Shown here piece after piece: positions 12,354 to 24,220 of a stretch of 64,000 nt of DNA; positions within the stretch are counted from its first letter, which is position 1; the number at the start of each line of letters is the position of its first letter. Origin of the DNA: Misgurnus anguillicaudatus (Eukaryota > Chordata > Actinopteri > Cypriniformes > Cobitidae); contig NC_073359.2 in the NCBI RefSeq assembly GCF_027580225.2, positions 14,764,001 to 14,828,000 of the forward strand, read 5' to 3'. Made by a program: the position numbers and the translations under genes. The notes beneath the pieces are model-generated. The model was given only the letters and a program-made list of their open reading frames with translations, had not been told where the DNA came from and ran no database searches.

Positions 12354-13884
12354 TATAGCTGCAAGCAGCGATGGCGGGCCCTCGCACGTTTTTTACCGCT
12401 ACACGGTGCCTCCGAGAAAACGATGCACGGTGGGCATGTGCATCAAGTGGGTAAATATCGGTGGACTATTTATGTTGTTACTGACCCATTTGGGGACTGT
12501 AGGTAAAAGAAACCTCACATTTTGGACAAACGGGGGCGCTAGTGAGCGACTTAAGAGGCACACCTATGTCTGACCTGTTTGTCAACACTTAACAGTTGAA
12601 ACTCTGATGTGTGTGCCAAATTTGAAGTTAATCTAAGCATGCCAAGAGGCTTACATATTCCTGAAATAATAGTAAACTTTGATGCGTTGCCATGGCAACA
12701 GCATTCGAGATGTCAAAAATCCCTTCGCATTTTATCATCTCCAATGTCTCAACATCATGTTGACCACGTTTGGTGTCAATCGCATAAATATCCAAGAAGG
12801 GGTATTGAAAAGTTCACTGCATGTAACTGTCAGCCTTAAATATGCCGGAAAATGAAAGCAAAGTTTGACAGGTTGCCATGGGAACACCGTTTGAGATTTC
12901 AAAATTCCTTTCGCAATTTATCATCTACAATGTCTCGGCATCATGATCACCATGTTTGGTGTCAATCGCATGAATATCCTAAAAGGAGTATTGAAAAGTT
13001 CACTGCATGCAACTGAAGGGCTTAAATATGCCTCTAAAATGAAAGTAAAGTTTGACGCGTTGCCATGGGAACAATATTCGAGATATCAAAAATCCCTTCG
13101 CAATTTATCATCTACAATGTCTTGGCATCATGTTAACCACTTTTGGTGTCAATCGCATAAACATTCTAAGAGGAGTATTTAAAAGAACTTCACATGGAAC
13201 TGTCAAAAAAATCAACCTTTGTGACTGCAACACTTTCTGGCGCCTGGTGGTGGCGCTATACCTGAGACTTACAATAGGCACATCGATGCGATCGGAATCT
13301 TCAGACGAACAAACACCCCGCGTGTCATCACTATAAGACATTTTTTGCCTTAGATATTAGACACTTCCTGTTTCTCTGATTTCGCCACAACTTTGTCGCC
13401 TCGCCATGACAGAACCGTTCGAGATATCAAAAATCCCTTCGCAATTTAGCAAGTACAATGTCTCGACATCATGATCACCACGTTTGGTGTCAATCCCATG
13501 TATTCCCTCGGAGGAGTATTCAAAAGTTCACCGCATGCATTTTTTAAACAATCCAAAATGGCCGACTTCCTGTTGGGCGGAGCTAATAGGTTAGAGTGGG
13601 AAAGTTGTTCAGGTCGATGAGATCTATGTGTGTACCAACTTTTGTACATGTGCGTACATGTTTGCCCGATCTGCGCACTCCTGTTTGTTTTTGCATTACA
13701 GGGGGCGCTACAGAGCCCCCGTGCCACGCCCGTGTTCCAGCCTTTGGCTTTCGGCGATCACGGACGACTCTGATGTCTGTGCCAAATTTCAAGAGTTTTC
13801 GAGTATGTTAAGGCCCCCAAAAATCCCAAAAGTGTTGAAAAAAATAATAAAAAAAAAAAAAAAAAAAATAATAAAAATAATAAT

Positions 13885-14121
13885 CCGAGCAAAAACAATA
13901 GGGCTTCGCACCTTTCGGTGCAGGCCATTCTGGCCTGCTCCTCGGTGCTCGGGCCCTAATAATCCGAGCAAAAACAATAGGGCTTCGCACCTTTCGGTGC
14001 AGGCCATTCTGGCCTGCTCCTCGGTGCTCGGGCCCTAATAATAATAAATTCGAGCAAAAACAATAGGGCTTCGCACCTTTCGGTGCAGGCCATTCTGGCC
14101 TGCTCCTCGGTGCTCGGGCCC
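13885..14121 (+). repeat. Three long terminal modules in tandem
   Basis: Copies at 13885-13956, 13964-14035 and 14050-14121 are nearly identical 72-bp modules. Spacers between them are TAATAAT or slightly longer TAA runs. All keep the GCACC-TTTC-GGTGC and GCAGGCC-ATTCT-GGCCTGC hairpins. The third has TTCGAGC for CCGAGC, which still pairs with GCTCGG through a wobble. Confidence 0.85.
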
Positions 14122-14143
14122 TAATAATAATAATAATTATAAA

Positions 14144-14187
14144 CGGAGCAAAAACAATAGGGTCCTCACACTTGTGTGCTCGGGCCC
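14144..14187 (+). repeat. Short terminal module, CACAC-TT-GTGTG form
   Basis: 44-bp variant. After GAGCAAAAACAATAGGGT comes one hairpin (CACAC/GTGTG), then GCTCGGGCCCTAA. The second GCAGGCC hairpin is absent. TAGGGT can pair with GCCCTA through a T-G wobble. Confidence 0.8.

Positions 14188-14221
<34 letters not shown>
14188..14221 (+). repeat. (TAA)n microsatellite between modules
   Basis: About 11 TAA/ATA repeats directly after one module and before the next. TAA-rich spacers flank most modules in the window. Confidence 0.9.
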
Positions 14222-14267
14222 CCGAGCAAAAACAATAGGGTCCTCGCACCCCGGTGTGCTCGGGCCC
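14222..14267 (+). repeat. Short terminal module, GCACC-CC-GGTGT form
   Basis: The hairpin arm sequence differs from its neighbour (GCACC/GGTGT rather than CACAC/GTGTG), but pairing is kept through a G-T pair. This makes it a useful variant for judging whether the fold is selected. Confidence 0.75.
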
Positions 14268-15055
14268 TAAATATAGCTGCAAGCAGCAATGGCGGGCCCT
14301 CGCACGTTTTTTTACCGCTACACGGTGCGTCCGAGAAAACGATGCACGGTGGGCAAGGGCATCAAGTGGGTAAAATATCAGTGGGCTATTTAATGTTGTT
14401 TCTGAGCCATTTGGGGACTGTAGGTAAAAGAAACCCCACATTTTAGACAAACAGGTGACAAACAGTGAGCCACCTCTACAGCACAGTGTTGCCCTCAGGC
14501 AACATACTACCTTTTTGAGCCTCACACCGACACTTTAATTTTTTTATAAAAAAAAATATATGTATAATATCACCTGACATGTCTCTCCAATGAAATGAGG
14601 GGCTGGAGTGGTTGTGACCTTTTGTTTGGGGGTGGAGCCATGCTTTTGGAAGCAAAGCCACATGGGATGCAGTGCCACCAATTGCCAGGATAAATATAAC
14701 TTTTTAACATTTTTAAATTTAAATAATTTTACAGAAAAAAATATGTGTATGTGCATCAGTATGTAAAGAAGTATGTTTGATTGTCTGAAGACTTTCTTTG
14801 TTTTTATTTTCATACTAAGACCGTGTTTTTTGTTTGTTGCCCCAGGGCAACGTTGTGCTATAAGGGTACTAAAACACCAAGGTTTTTTATCTGATAAGAT
14901 ATGCATTAGAAAGTTTAACTCTAACAAACATCAATCACAAATGATTCCACTTAATCACAAACATGACTAATTAGTTTTATGGGCAACATTGTGCAGTTAG
15001 ACCACTTTTATTCAGGCAAAATCATCCCAAAATGATGCATAACACACAGATAAAA

Positions 15056-15064
<9 letters not shown>

Positions 15065-15113
<49 letters not shown>
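15065..15113. repeat. (CA)n microsatellite
   Basis: About 49 bp of pure CA, flanked by degenerate CACGCA/CACAAACACA runs out to about 15165. It lies inside the TTAA-type cluster and shows no ORF of interest. Confidence 0.95.
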
Positions 15114-15121
<8 letters not shown>

Positions 15122-15294
15122 ACATGCACGCACGCACACACAAACACACAAACACATGCACACATTTGTTGGTTTATATGTAAATGTGGAAAACATTAAC
15201 ACATGCAGTGTTAGTTACAATTAGTAGTGTTCATGTTTGGCTATAATCATTTGTGATTGATGTTTTTTTTTCTAATGCATATATTTATCATATA

Positions 15295-16002
15295 CAGGGT
15301 TCCCACACCTTAGTTAACGTCAAATTCAAGGACCTTTCAAGGACTTTCCAGGTCCAATACCCTCAAATTCAGAGTCTAAATGTGGGGACATATTTCCAGG
15401 GAGAACAAGGTTACAGATACATTGTTACAGTTCCCTTTCAAGGGAACTCGCGCTGCGTCACTGCAGTGACACTTTGGGGACGCCTCTAGAGGTAAGTGTG
15501 TCTGAATGTGTATATCAAATTCAACCAATGGTGAGGCTAAACAACAAAGACAGGGTGACGCAGGTGCCAGGAAGTATATCGCTATCTGAAATATTGCCAA
15601 AGACAACGTTACAGGGACGCAGGAAGTATGGCAAGGGAGACGCAGCGTCTCGTTCCCTTCTCAGGGAACAACAGTAACAAACGTAACCCGAGACGTTTTC
15701 AAGTGTCAAACACAACTATGCAAAAAAGCATTTTGGTATGAATCAACATTTGCATACAGAAGATATAAGCATTTAAACTGAACAGTTTAGCACGTGTGCT
15801 TAAAAGGCTAGAACTGTATGATATTATCCTACACTACACAGGGAATAATATGGATTTTTTACCAGAAATCTTCTTGCATAAAATACATTCAAATGACCTG
15901 TATCTATGTATGTATATTTTCAAAAACTTCCCAGGGCCTTGAATTTTTCCTCCCAGATTCACAAACTTTCATGGATGGAAAACCTGCATATAAAAAACCC
16001 TG
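15295..16002. mobile_element. hAT-like non-autonomous element inside the cluster
   Basis: It begins CAGGGTTCCCACACCTT and ends ATAAAAAACCCTG, giving imperfect inverted ends CAGGGTT. The body has CAAGGACTTTCCAGG words typical of a common fish hAT-like MITE. No convincing 8-bp duplication flanks it, so the boundaries are approximate or one side was rearranged. No coding frame. Confidence 0.5.
15430..15669. mobile_element. 240-bp palindromic-end MITE nested in the hAT-like element
   Basis: Left end GTTCCCTTTCAAGGGAAC, right end (read inward on the other strand) GTTCCCTGAGAAGGGAAC. Each is followed inward by a CGCTGCGTC-type word, giving about 33 bp of imperfect terminal inverted repeat whose tips are themselves hairpins. 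No ORF. Superfamily not assigned and no clear target duplication. Confidence 0.6.
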
Positions 16003-16233
16003 GTGCCTCTATACCATTGTAGCACAATGTTGCCCTGAGGCAACAAAATAAATTCTGAGTCAGGGGTGGTGGGGGGATAAATTGTATGATGGATATTTTA
16101 TCAGTGACCCCCAAGCTCCCAAAAAGTGAGGTGAAATATTTTTTTCCCCAAAAAATAAAAAGTCATGCCATAGAGGGTTAAGAGACACGCCTATGTCTGA
16201 CCTTTTTGTCAACACTTAACAGCCGAAAACTCT

Positions 16234-16241
16234 GATGTGTG
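16234..16241 (+). repeat. 8-bp target duplication, left of hAT copy 2
   Basis: GATGTGTG; matched by 17095-17102 after the element. Confidence 0.9.
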
Positions 16242-17094
16242 CAGAGATGTATAGTAACGAAGTAGAACTACTTCACTACTGTACTTAAGTACTAATAGGC
16301 AGTATCTGTACTCTACTGAAGTATTATTTTTTTCTCCTACTTCCACTTTTACTTCAGTACATATTTTCGATGAGTTTAATACTTTTACTCCAATACATTT
16401 TTTATGTGCTGCATAGTTACTCGTTACACTCAAATGTTACGAATCATTCCAAACCTACATTATCACTGCCGGAGCGGTGATACACATTAGAAACACACAC
16501 AGATTGTGGTCTAAACTAATAGGAGATAGTGAAGAGCGGACCCCTCCCTCCCTCTCACTCACAAATATGATCCGCGGTTGTGGACAAATGTGAAGCGAAG
16601 AGAGAACCAAAGTGCACGAGAGAGACCGATAGAGAGAGAGAATTCGCGAGAAAGGGCGAGTGTGCGCGAAAGAAGGAAACCTAAATACATTGAAACATCT
16701 TGTACCTTTACCTATTACCATTACATCGACTAATATTTTATTAATTCTGAATTCTCTATTGCCATATTAGTTAAATTAATCTGAACATTCCTGTCCTTGT
16801 ACTCCTGCTACAACCAAAGCAATTGTGAGTGTCCTTTAGCTTAAACATTTGAAATAATATAAACAATATTATATTCAAACTTTTGACTGTTTTCTTTAAT
16901 AACTACATTACACAATACTTGTACTTTTACTTTCAGTACTTGAGTAGTATATTTTAAAATAAACTACTTGCAATACTTAAGTACAAAACATGTTTAATAC
17001 TTCAGTACTTCCACTTAAGTGGTGTGCTCACTTTTTTGATAGAGCACTTGTACTTTTACTCAAGTCTGGGTCCCTAGTACTTTATACATCTCTG
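16242..17094 (+). mobile_element. Tol2-like hAT non-autonomous element, copy 2
   Basis: 853 bp, same ends and same insertion base as copy 1, and nearly identical internally. Small differences include ATCCGCGG for AGCCGCGG near 16570. The right duplication is at 17095-17102. It moved here as part of its A unit rather than as a separate transposition. Confidence 0.88.
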
Positions 17095-18536
17095 GATGTG
17101 TGTGCCAAATGTAAAGTTCAACTAAGCACGCCAAGAGCCTTAAACATGCCTGAAATTAAAGTAAAGTTTGACGCGTTGCCATGGGAACAGCGTTCGAGAT
17201 GTCTAAAATTCCTTCGCAATTTATCATCTACAATGTCTCGGCATCATGTTGACCACTTCTGGTGTCAATCGCATGAATCCCATACGAGGAGTATTTAAAG
17301 GTTCACAGCATGTAACTGTCAGCCTTAAATATATGTAAAAATGAAAGTAAAGTTTGATGCATTGCCATGGGAACAGCGTTTGATATATCAAAAATCCCTT
17401 CGCAATTTATCATCTACAATGTCTCGGCATCATGTTGACCACTTCTCGTGTCAATCGCATGAAAGTCCTAGAAGGAGTACTTAAAAGTTAACTGTATGCA
17501 ACTGAAAGGCTTAAATATGCCTTTAAAATGAAAGTAAAGTTTGACAGGTTGCCATGGGAACAGCGTTTGAGATATCAAAAATCCCTTCGCAATTTATCAT
17601 CTACAGTGTCTCGGCATCATGTTGACCACTTCTCGTGTCAATCGCATGAAAATCCTAGAAGGAGTATTTAAAAGTTAACTGTATAAAACTGAAAGGCTTA
17701 AATATGCCTTTAAAATGAAAGTAAAGTTTGACACGTTGCCATGGGAATACCGTTTGAGATATCAAAAATCCCTTCGCAATTTATCATCTACAATGTCTCG
17801 GCATCATGGTGACCACTTTTGGTGTCAATCGTATGAAAATCCTAGAAGGAGTATTTAAAAGAACATTGCATGGAACTTTCAAAAAAATCCAGCTTTGTGA
17901 CTGACACACTTCCTGGCGCCTGCTGGTGGCGCTATACCCGGGAGTCACAATAGGCACATCGATGCGATCGGAATCTTCAGATGAACAAACACCCCGCGTG
18001 TCATTACAATAAGACATTTTTTGCCTTAGATATTAGACACTTCCTGTTTCTCTGATTTCGCCACAACTTTGTCGGCTCGCCATGGCAGAACCGTTCGAGA
18101 TATCAAAAATCCCTTCGCAATTTAGCAAGTCCAATGTCTCGACATCATGTTCACCACTTTTGGTGTCAATCGCATGATTCCTCTAGGAGGAGTATTCAAA
18201 AGTTCAACGCATGCATTTTTTAAACAATCCAAAATAGCTGACTTCCTGTTGGGCGGAGCTTAAATGTTAGAGGGCGAAAGTTGTTCGGGTCGATGAGATC
18301 TATATGTGTACCAACTCTCGTACATGTGCGTAAATTTTTGCCCGATCTGTGCCCCAATGTTTGTTTTTGAATTACAGGGGGCGCTACAGAGCCCCGGTGC
18401 CACGCCCGTGTTCCAGCCTTTGGATTTCTGCAATGACGGACGACTCTGACGTCTGTGCCAAATTTCAAGAGTTTTCGAGTATGTTAAGGCACCCAAAATG
18501 CCCAAAAGTGTTAAAAAAAATAAAAATAATAATAAA

Positions 18537-19959
18537 TATAGCTGCAAGCAGCGATGGCGGGCCCTCGCACGTTATTTTACCGCCACACAGTGCCTCCGAG
18601 AAAACGATGCACGGTGGGCATGTGCATCAAGTGGGTTAATATCAGTGGACTATTTCATGTTGCTACTGATCCATCTAGGTACTGTAGGTAAAAGAAACCC
18701 CACATTTTAGACAAACGGGGGCGCTAGTGAGACACTAAATAGACACGCCTTTATCTGACTTTTTGTCAACACTTAACAACCGACAACTCTGATGTGTGTG
18801 GCAAATTTAAATTTAATCAAAGCACGCAAAGAGCCTTAAATATGCCTGAAATAAAAGTAAAGTTTGACGTGTTGCCATGGGAACGGCGTTCGAGGTGTCA
18901 AAAATTCCTTCGCAGTTTAGCATCTACAATGTCTCAGCATCATGTTGACCACTTCTGGTGTCAATAACATTATTTACCTAGAAGGAGTATTTAAAAGAAC
19001 ATCGCATGCAACTGTAATGCTTAAATAAGCCTTTAAAATGAAAGTAAAATTTGTCGCGTGGCCATAGGAACAACATTCGAGATATCAAAAATCCCTTCGC
19101 AATTTATCATCTACAATGTCTCAGCATCATGTTGACCACTTTTGGTGTCAATCGCATGAATATCCTAGAAGGAGTATTTAAAAGAACATCGGATAGAACT
19201 GTCAAAAAAATCAAGATTTGTGACTGACACACTTCCTGGCGCCTGGTGGTGGCGCTATACCCGAGACTTACAATAGGCACATCGATGCGATCGGAATCTT
19301 CAGACGAACAAACACCCCGCGTGTCATCACTATAAGACATTTTTTGCCTTAGATATTAGACGTTTCCTGTTTCTCTGATTTCGCCACAACTTTGTCGCCT
19401 TGCCATGTCAGAACCGTTCGAGATATCAAAAATCCCTTCGCAATTTAGCAAGTACAATGTCTCGACATCATGATCACCACGTTTGGTGTCAATCCCATGT
19501 ATTCCCTCGAAGGAGTATTCAAAAGTTCACTGCATGGATTTTTTAAACAATCCAAAATGGCCGACTTCCTGTTGGGCGGAGCTAATAGGTTAGAGTGCGA
19601 AAGTTGTTCGGGTCGATGAGATCTATATGTGTACCAACTTTCGTACATGTGCGTACATGTTTGCCCGATCTGCGCACTCCTGTGTGTTTTTGCATTACAG
19701 GGGGCGCTACAGAGCCCCCGTGTCACGCCCGTGTTCCAGCCTTTGGCTTTCGGCGATCACGGACGACTCTGATGTCTGTGCCAAATTTCAAGAGTTTTCG
19801 AGTATGTTAAGGCCCCCAAAATGCCCAAAAGTGTTGAAAAAAATAATAAAAAAAAAAATAAAAAAAATAATAAAAATAATAATCCGAGCAAAAACAATAG
19901 GGCTTCGCACCTTTCGGTGCAGGCCATTCTGGCCTGCTCCTCGGTGCTCGGGCCCTAAA
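18537..19959 (+). repeat. Family A repeat unit A7
   Basis: Three sub-repeats (18875, 19060, 19402). Head GGGGGCGCTA, centre GGTGGTGGCGCTATACC, tail CAGGGGGCGCTACAGAGC near 19698. Ends with an A/TAA-rich tract and one long module at 19884-19955. Confidence 0.85.
19884..19955 (+). repeat. Terminal hairpin module, long form
   Basis: Same layout as 2790-2861, with intact CCGAGC/GCTCGG and TAGGGC/GCCCTA arms and both hairpins. It abuts unit A8. Confidence 0.8.
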
Positions 19960-20215
19960 TATAGCTGCAAGCAGCAATGGCGGGCCCTCGCACGTTTTTT
20001 TACCGCTACATGGTGCGTCCGAGAAAACGATGCACGGTGGGCAAGGGCATCAAGTGGGTAAAATATCAGTGGGCTATTTAATGTTGTTTCTGAGCCATTT
20101 GGGGAATGTAGGTAAAAGAAACCCCACATTTTAGACAAACAGGTGCACTAGTGAGCCACTTAAGAGACACGCCTATGTCTGACCTTTTTGTCAACACTTA
20201 ACAGCCGAAAACTCT

Positions 20216-20223
20216 GATGTGTG
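20216..20223 (+). repeat. 8-bp target duplication, left of hAT copy 3
   Basis: GATGTGTG. The right copy at 21077-21084 reads AATGTGTG, one substitution, consistent with decay after a shared insertion. Confidence 0.88.
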
Positions 20224-21076
20224 CAGAGATGTATAGTAACGAAGTAGAACTACTTCACTACTGTACTTAAGTACTAATAGGCAGTATCTGTACTCTACTG
20301 AAGTATTCTTTTTTTCTCCTACTTCCACTTTTACTTCAGTACATATTTTCGATGAGTTTAATACTTTTACTCCAATACATTTTTTATGTGCTGCATAGTT
20401 ACTCGTTACACTCAAATGTTACGAATCATTCCAAACCTACATTATCACTGCCGGAGCGGTGATACACATTAGAAACACACACAGATTGTGGTCTAAATCA
20501 ATAGGAGATAGTGAAGAGCGGACCCCTCCCTCCCTCTCACTCACAAATATGAGCCGCAGTTGTGGACAAATGTGAAGTGAAGAGAGAACCAAAGTGCACG
20601 AGAGAGACCGATAGAGAGAGAGAATTCGCGAGAAAGGGCGAGTGTGCGCGAAAGAAGGAAACCTAAATACATTGAAACATCTTGTACCTTTACCTATTAC
20701 CATTACATCGACTAATATTTTATTAATTCTGAATTCTCTATTGCCATATTAGTTAAATTAATCTGAACATTCCTGTCCTTGTACTCCTGCTACAGCGAAA
20801 GCAATTGTGAGTGTCCTTTAGCTTAAACATTTGAAATAATATAAACAATATTATATTTAAACTTTTTACTGTTTTCTTTAATAACTACATTACACAATAC
20901 TTGTACTTTTACTTTCAGTACTTGAGTAGTATATTTTAAAATAAACTACTTGCAATACTTAAGTACAAAACATGTTTAATACTTCAGTACTTCCACTTAA
21001 GTGGTGTGCTCACTTTTTTGATAGAGCACTTGTACTTTTACTCAAGTCTGGGTCCCTAGTACTTTATACATCTCTG
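20224..21076 (+). mobile_element. Tol2-like hAT non-autonomous element, copy 3
   Basis: 853 bp, same ends and insertion point as copies 1, 2 and 4. No transposase frame. It carries private substitutions (for example AGTATTCTTTTTT for AGTATTATTTTTT near 20306). Confidence 0.88.
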
Positions 21077-22530
21077 AATGTGTGTGCCAAATTTAAAGTT
21101 CAACTCAGCACGCCAAGAGCCTTAAACATGCCTGAAATTAAAGTAAAGTTTGACGCATTGCCATGAGAACAGCGTTCGAGATGTCTAAAATTCCTTCACA
21201 ATTTATCATCTACAATGTCTCGGCATCATGTTGACCACTTCTGGTGTCAATCGCATGAATCCCATACGAGGAGTATTTAAAGGTTCACAGCATGTAACTG
21301 TCAGCCTTAAATATGTGTAAAAATGAAAGTAAAGTTTGATGCATTGCCATGGGAACAGCGTTCGAGATATCAAAAATTCCTTCGCAATTTATCATCTACA
21401 ATGTCTCGGCATCATGTTGACCACTTCTCGTGTCAATCGCATGAAAATCCTAGAAGGAGTATTTAAAAGTTAACTGTATGAAAGGCTCAAATATGCCTTT
21501 AAAATGAAAGTAAAGTTTGACAGGTTGCCATGGGAACAGTGTTTGAGATATCAAAAATCCCTTCGCAATTTATCATCTACAATGTCTCGGCATCATGTTG
21601 ACCACTTCTCGTGTCAATCGCATGAAAATCCTAGAAGGAGTATTTAAAAGTTAACTGTATGGAACTGAAAGGCTTAAATATGCCTTTAAAATGAAAGTAA
21701 AGTTTGACGCGTTGCCATGGGAACAGCGTTTGAGATATCAAAAATCCCTTCGCAATTTATCATCTACAATGTCTCGGCATCATGGTGACCACTTTTGCTG
21801 TCAATCGCATGAAAATCCTAGGAGGAGTATTTAAAAGAACATTGCATGGAACTTTAAAAAAAATCCAGCTTTGTGACTGACACACTTCCTGGCACCTGCT
21901 GGTGGCGCTATACCCGAGACTCACAACAGGCACATCGATGCGATCGGAATCTTCAGACGAACAAACACCCCGCGTGTCATTACAGTAAGACATTTTTTGC
22001 TTTAGATATTAGACACTTCCTGTTTCTCTGATTTCGCCACAACTTTGTCGGCTCGCCATGGCAGAACCGTTCGAGATATCAAAAATCCCTTCGCAATTTA
22101 GCAAGTCCAATGTCTCGACATCATGTTCACCACTTTTGGTGTCAATCGCATGCATCCTCTAGGAGGAGTATTCAAAAGTTCAACGCATGCATTTTTTAAA
22201 CAATCCAAAATAGCCGACTTCCTGTTGGGCGGAGCTTAAATGTTAGAGGGCGAAAGTTGTTCGGGTCGATGAGATCTATATGCGTACCAACTCTCGTACA
22301 TGTGCGTACATGTTTGCACGATCTGTGCATCAATGTTTTATTTTGCATTACAGGGGGTGCTACAGAGCCCCCGTGCCACGCCCGTGTTCCAGCCTTTGCC
22401 CGTTTGCAATGACGGACGACTCTGACGTCTGTGCCAAATTTCAAGAGTTTTCGAGTATGTTAAGGCACCCAAAATGCCCAAAAGTGTTAAAAAAAAATAA
22501 AAAAAAAAACAAATAAAAATAATAATAAAT

Positions 22531-22602
22531 TCGAGCAAAACCAATAGGGCTTCGCACCTTTCGGTGCAGGCCATTCTGGCCTGCTCCTCGGTGCTCGGGC
22601 CC
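22531..22602 (+). repeat. Terminal hairpin module, TTCGAGC form
   Basis: Long form starting TTCGAGCAAAACCAATAGGGC. The A-rich linker reads AAAACC instead of AAAAAC. The same variant occurs at 44331 and 51862, so these copies share ancestry. Confidence 0.8.
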
Positions 22603-22606
22603 TAAA

Positions 22607-24220
22607 TATAGCTGCAAGCAGCAATGGCGGGCCCTCGCACGTTTTTTTACCGCTAAACGGTGCGTCCGAGAAAACGATGCACGGTGGGCAAGGGCATCAA
22701 GTGGGTAAAATATCAGTGGGCTATTTAATGTTGTTTCTGAGCCATTTGGGGACTGTAGGTAAAAGAAACTCCACATTTTAGACAAACAGGGGCACTAGTG
22801 AGCCCCTTAAGAGGCACACCTATGTCTGACCTTTTTGTGCAACACTTAACAGCCGACAACTCTGATGTGTGTGCCAAATTTAAAGTTCAACTAAGCACGC
22901 CAAGAGCCTTAAACATGCCTGAAATTAAAGTAAAGTTTGACGCATTGCCATGGGAACAGCGTTCGAGATGTCAAAAATTCCTTCGCAATTTATCATCTAC
23001 AATGTCTCGGCATCATCTTGACCACTTCTCGTGTCAATCGCATGAAAATCCTAGAAGGAGTATTTAAAAGTTAACTGTATGCTACTGAAAGGCTTAAATA
23101 TGCCTTTAAAATGAAAGTAAAGTTTGACAGGTTGCCATGGGAACAGCGTTTGAGATATCAAAAATCCCTTCGCAATTTATCATCTACAATGTCTCAGCAT
23201 CATGTTGACCACTTCTCGTGTAAATCGCATGAAAATCCTAGGAGGAGTATTTAAAAGTTAACTGTATGGAACTGAAAGGCTTAAATATGCCTTAAAAATG
23301 AAAGTAAAGTTTGAAAGGTTGCCATGGGAACAGCGTTTGAGATATCAAAAATCCCTTCGCAATTTATCATCTACAATGTCTCGGCATCATGTTGACCACT
23401 TTTGGTAACAATCGCATGAAAATCCTAGAAGGAGTATTTAAAAAAACATCGCATGGAACTGTGAAAAAAAATCACCTTTGTGACTGACACACTTCCTGGC
23501 GCCTGGTGGTGGCGCTATACCCGAGACTCACAATAGGCACATCGATGCGATCGGAATCTTTAGACGAACAAACATCCCGCATGGCATCACAATAAGATAT
23601 TTTTTGCCTTAGATATTAGACACTTCCTGTTTCTCTGAATTCGCCATGAATTCGTCGCCTCGCCATGGCGGAACCGTTCGAGATATCAAAAATCCCTTCG
23701 CAATTTAGCAAGTCCAATGTCTCGACATCATGTTCACCACTTTTGGTGTCAATCGCATTCATCCTCTAGGAGGAGTATTTAAAAGTTCACCGCATGCATT
23801 TTTTAAACAATCCAAAATGGCGGACTTCCTGTTGGGCGGAGCTAAAATGTTAGAGGGCGAAAGTTGTTCGGGTCGATGTGATCTATATGTGTACCAACTT
23901 TCGTAAATGTGCGTACATGTTTGCCTGATCTGCGCACTACTGTTTGTTTTTGCATTACAGGGGGCGCTACAGAGCCCCCGTGCCACGCCCGTGTTCCAGC
24001 CTTTGTCTGTTCGCAATGACGGACGACTCTAACGTCTGTGCCAAATTTCAAGAGTTTTCGAGTATGTTAAGGCACCCAAAATGCCCAAAAGTGTTAAAAA
24101 AAATAAAAAAAATAAAAAAAATAAAAAAAAAAATAATAATAAATTTGAGCAAAAACAATAGGGCTTCGCACCTTTCGGTGCAGGCCATTCTGGCCTGCTC
24201 CTCGGTGCTCGGGCCCTAAA
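22607..24220 (+). repeat. Family A repeat unit A9
   Basis: Four sub-repeats (22948, 23130, 23318, 23660). Its 3' half (about 23270-24100) is nearly the same as 29735-30590 and 48587-49430. A long run of AAAAAATA precedes one module (24145-24216). Confidence 0.85.
24145..24216 (+). repeat. Terminal hairpin module, TTTGAGC form
   Basis: Long form. The 5' arm TTGAGC pairs with GCTCGG through two T-G wobbles. Both hairpins are intact. Confidence 0.8.

Larger units (their letters stand above)
12354..14271 (+). repeat. Family A repeat unit A5 with five terminal modules
   Basis: A unit with four sub-repeats (12689, 12877, 13062, 13403). The head has GGGGGCGCTA and the centre GGTGGTGGCGCTATACC. The 3' end is remarkable: five terminal modules in a row (three long, two short), separated by TAAT or (TAA)n spacers. 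Confidence 0.85.
14474..16177. mobile_element. piggyBac-like (TTAA) element cluster with nested transposons
   Basis: It interrupts the host word GAGCCAC^TTAAGAG. The right end reads CATAGAGGG followed by TTAA, as for piggyBac-type insertion. The left end begins CCTCTACAGCACAGTG directly after GAGCCAC, so the left TTAA and the first bases of the end appear deleted. End-like GTAGCACAATGTTGCCCTGAGGCAAC sequence recurs inside near 16017-16042, and GTTGCCCCAGGGCAAC lies near 14835, so at least two related elements are nested. No transposase frame. Family assignment is inferred from ends and TTAA only. Confidence 0.5.
14272..18536 (+). repeat. Family A repeat unit A6 with nested insertions
   Basis: An A unit split by a 1.7-kb transposon cluster (14474-16177) in its head, then by hAT copy 2 (16242-17094). 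Downstream are five sub-repeats (17178, 17364, 17551, 17738, 18079). The first four are spaced 186, 187 and 187 bp. No terminal module. Confidence 0.85.
19960..22606 (+). repeat. Family A repeat unit A8 carrying hAT copy 3
   Basis: Five sub-repeats after the hAT insertion (21159, 21346, 21528, 21715, 22056). The tail word is GGGGGTGCTACAGAGC near 22354, a decayed CTCF-like core. One long module closes the unit. Confidence 0.85.

Noticed and set aside
14990..15202. Cys/Val-rich minus-strand frame across the CA repeat.
   Set aside because: It is the translation of (TG)n and degenerate flanks.
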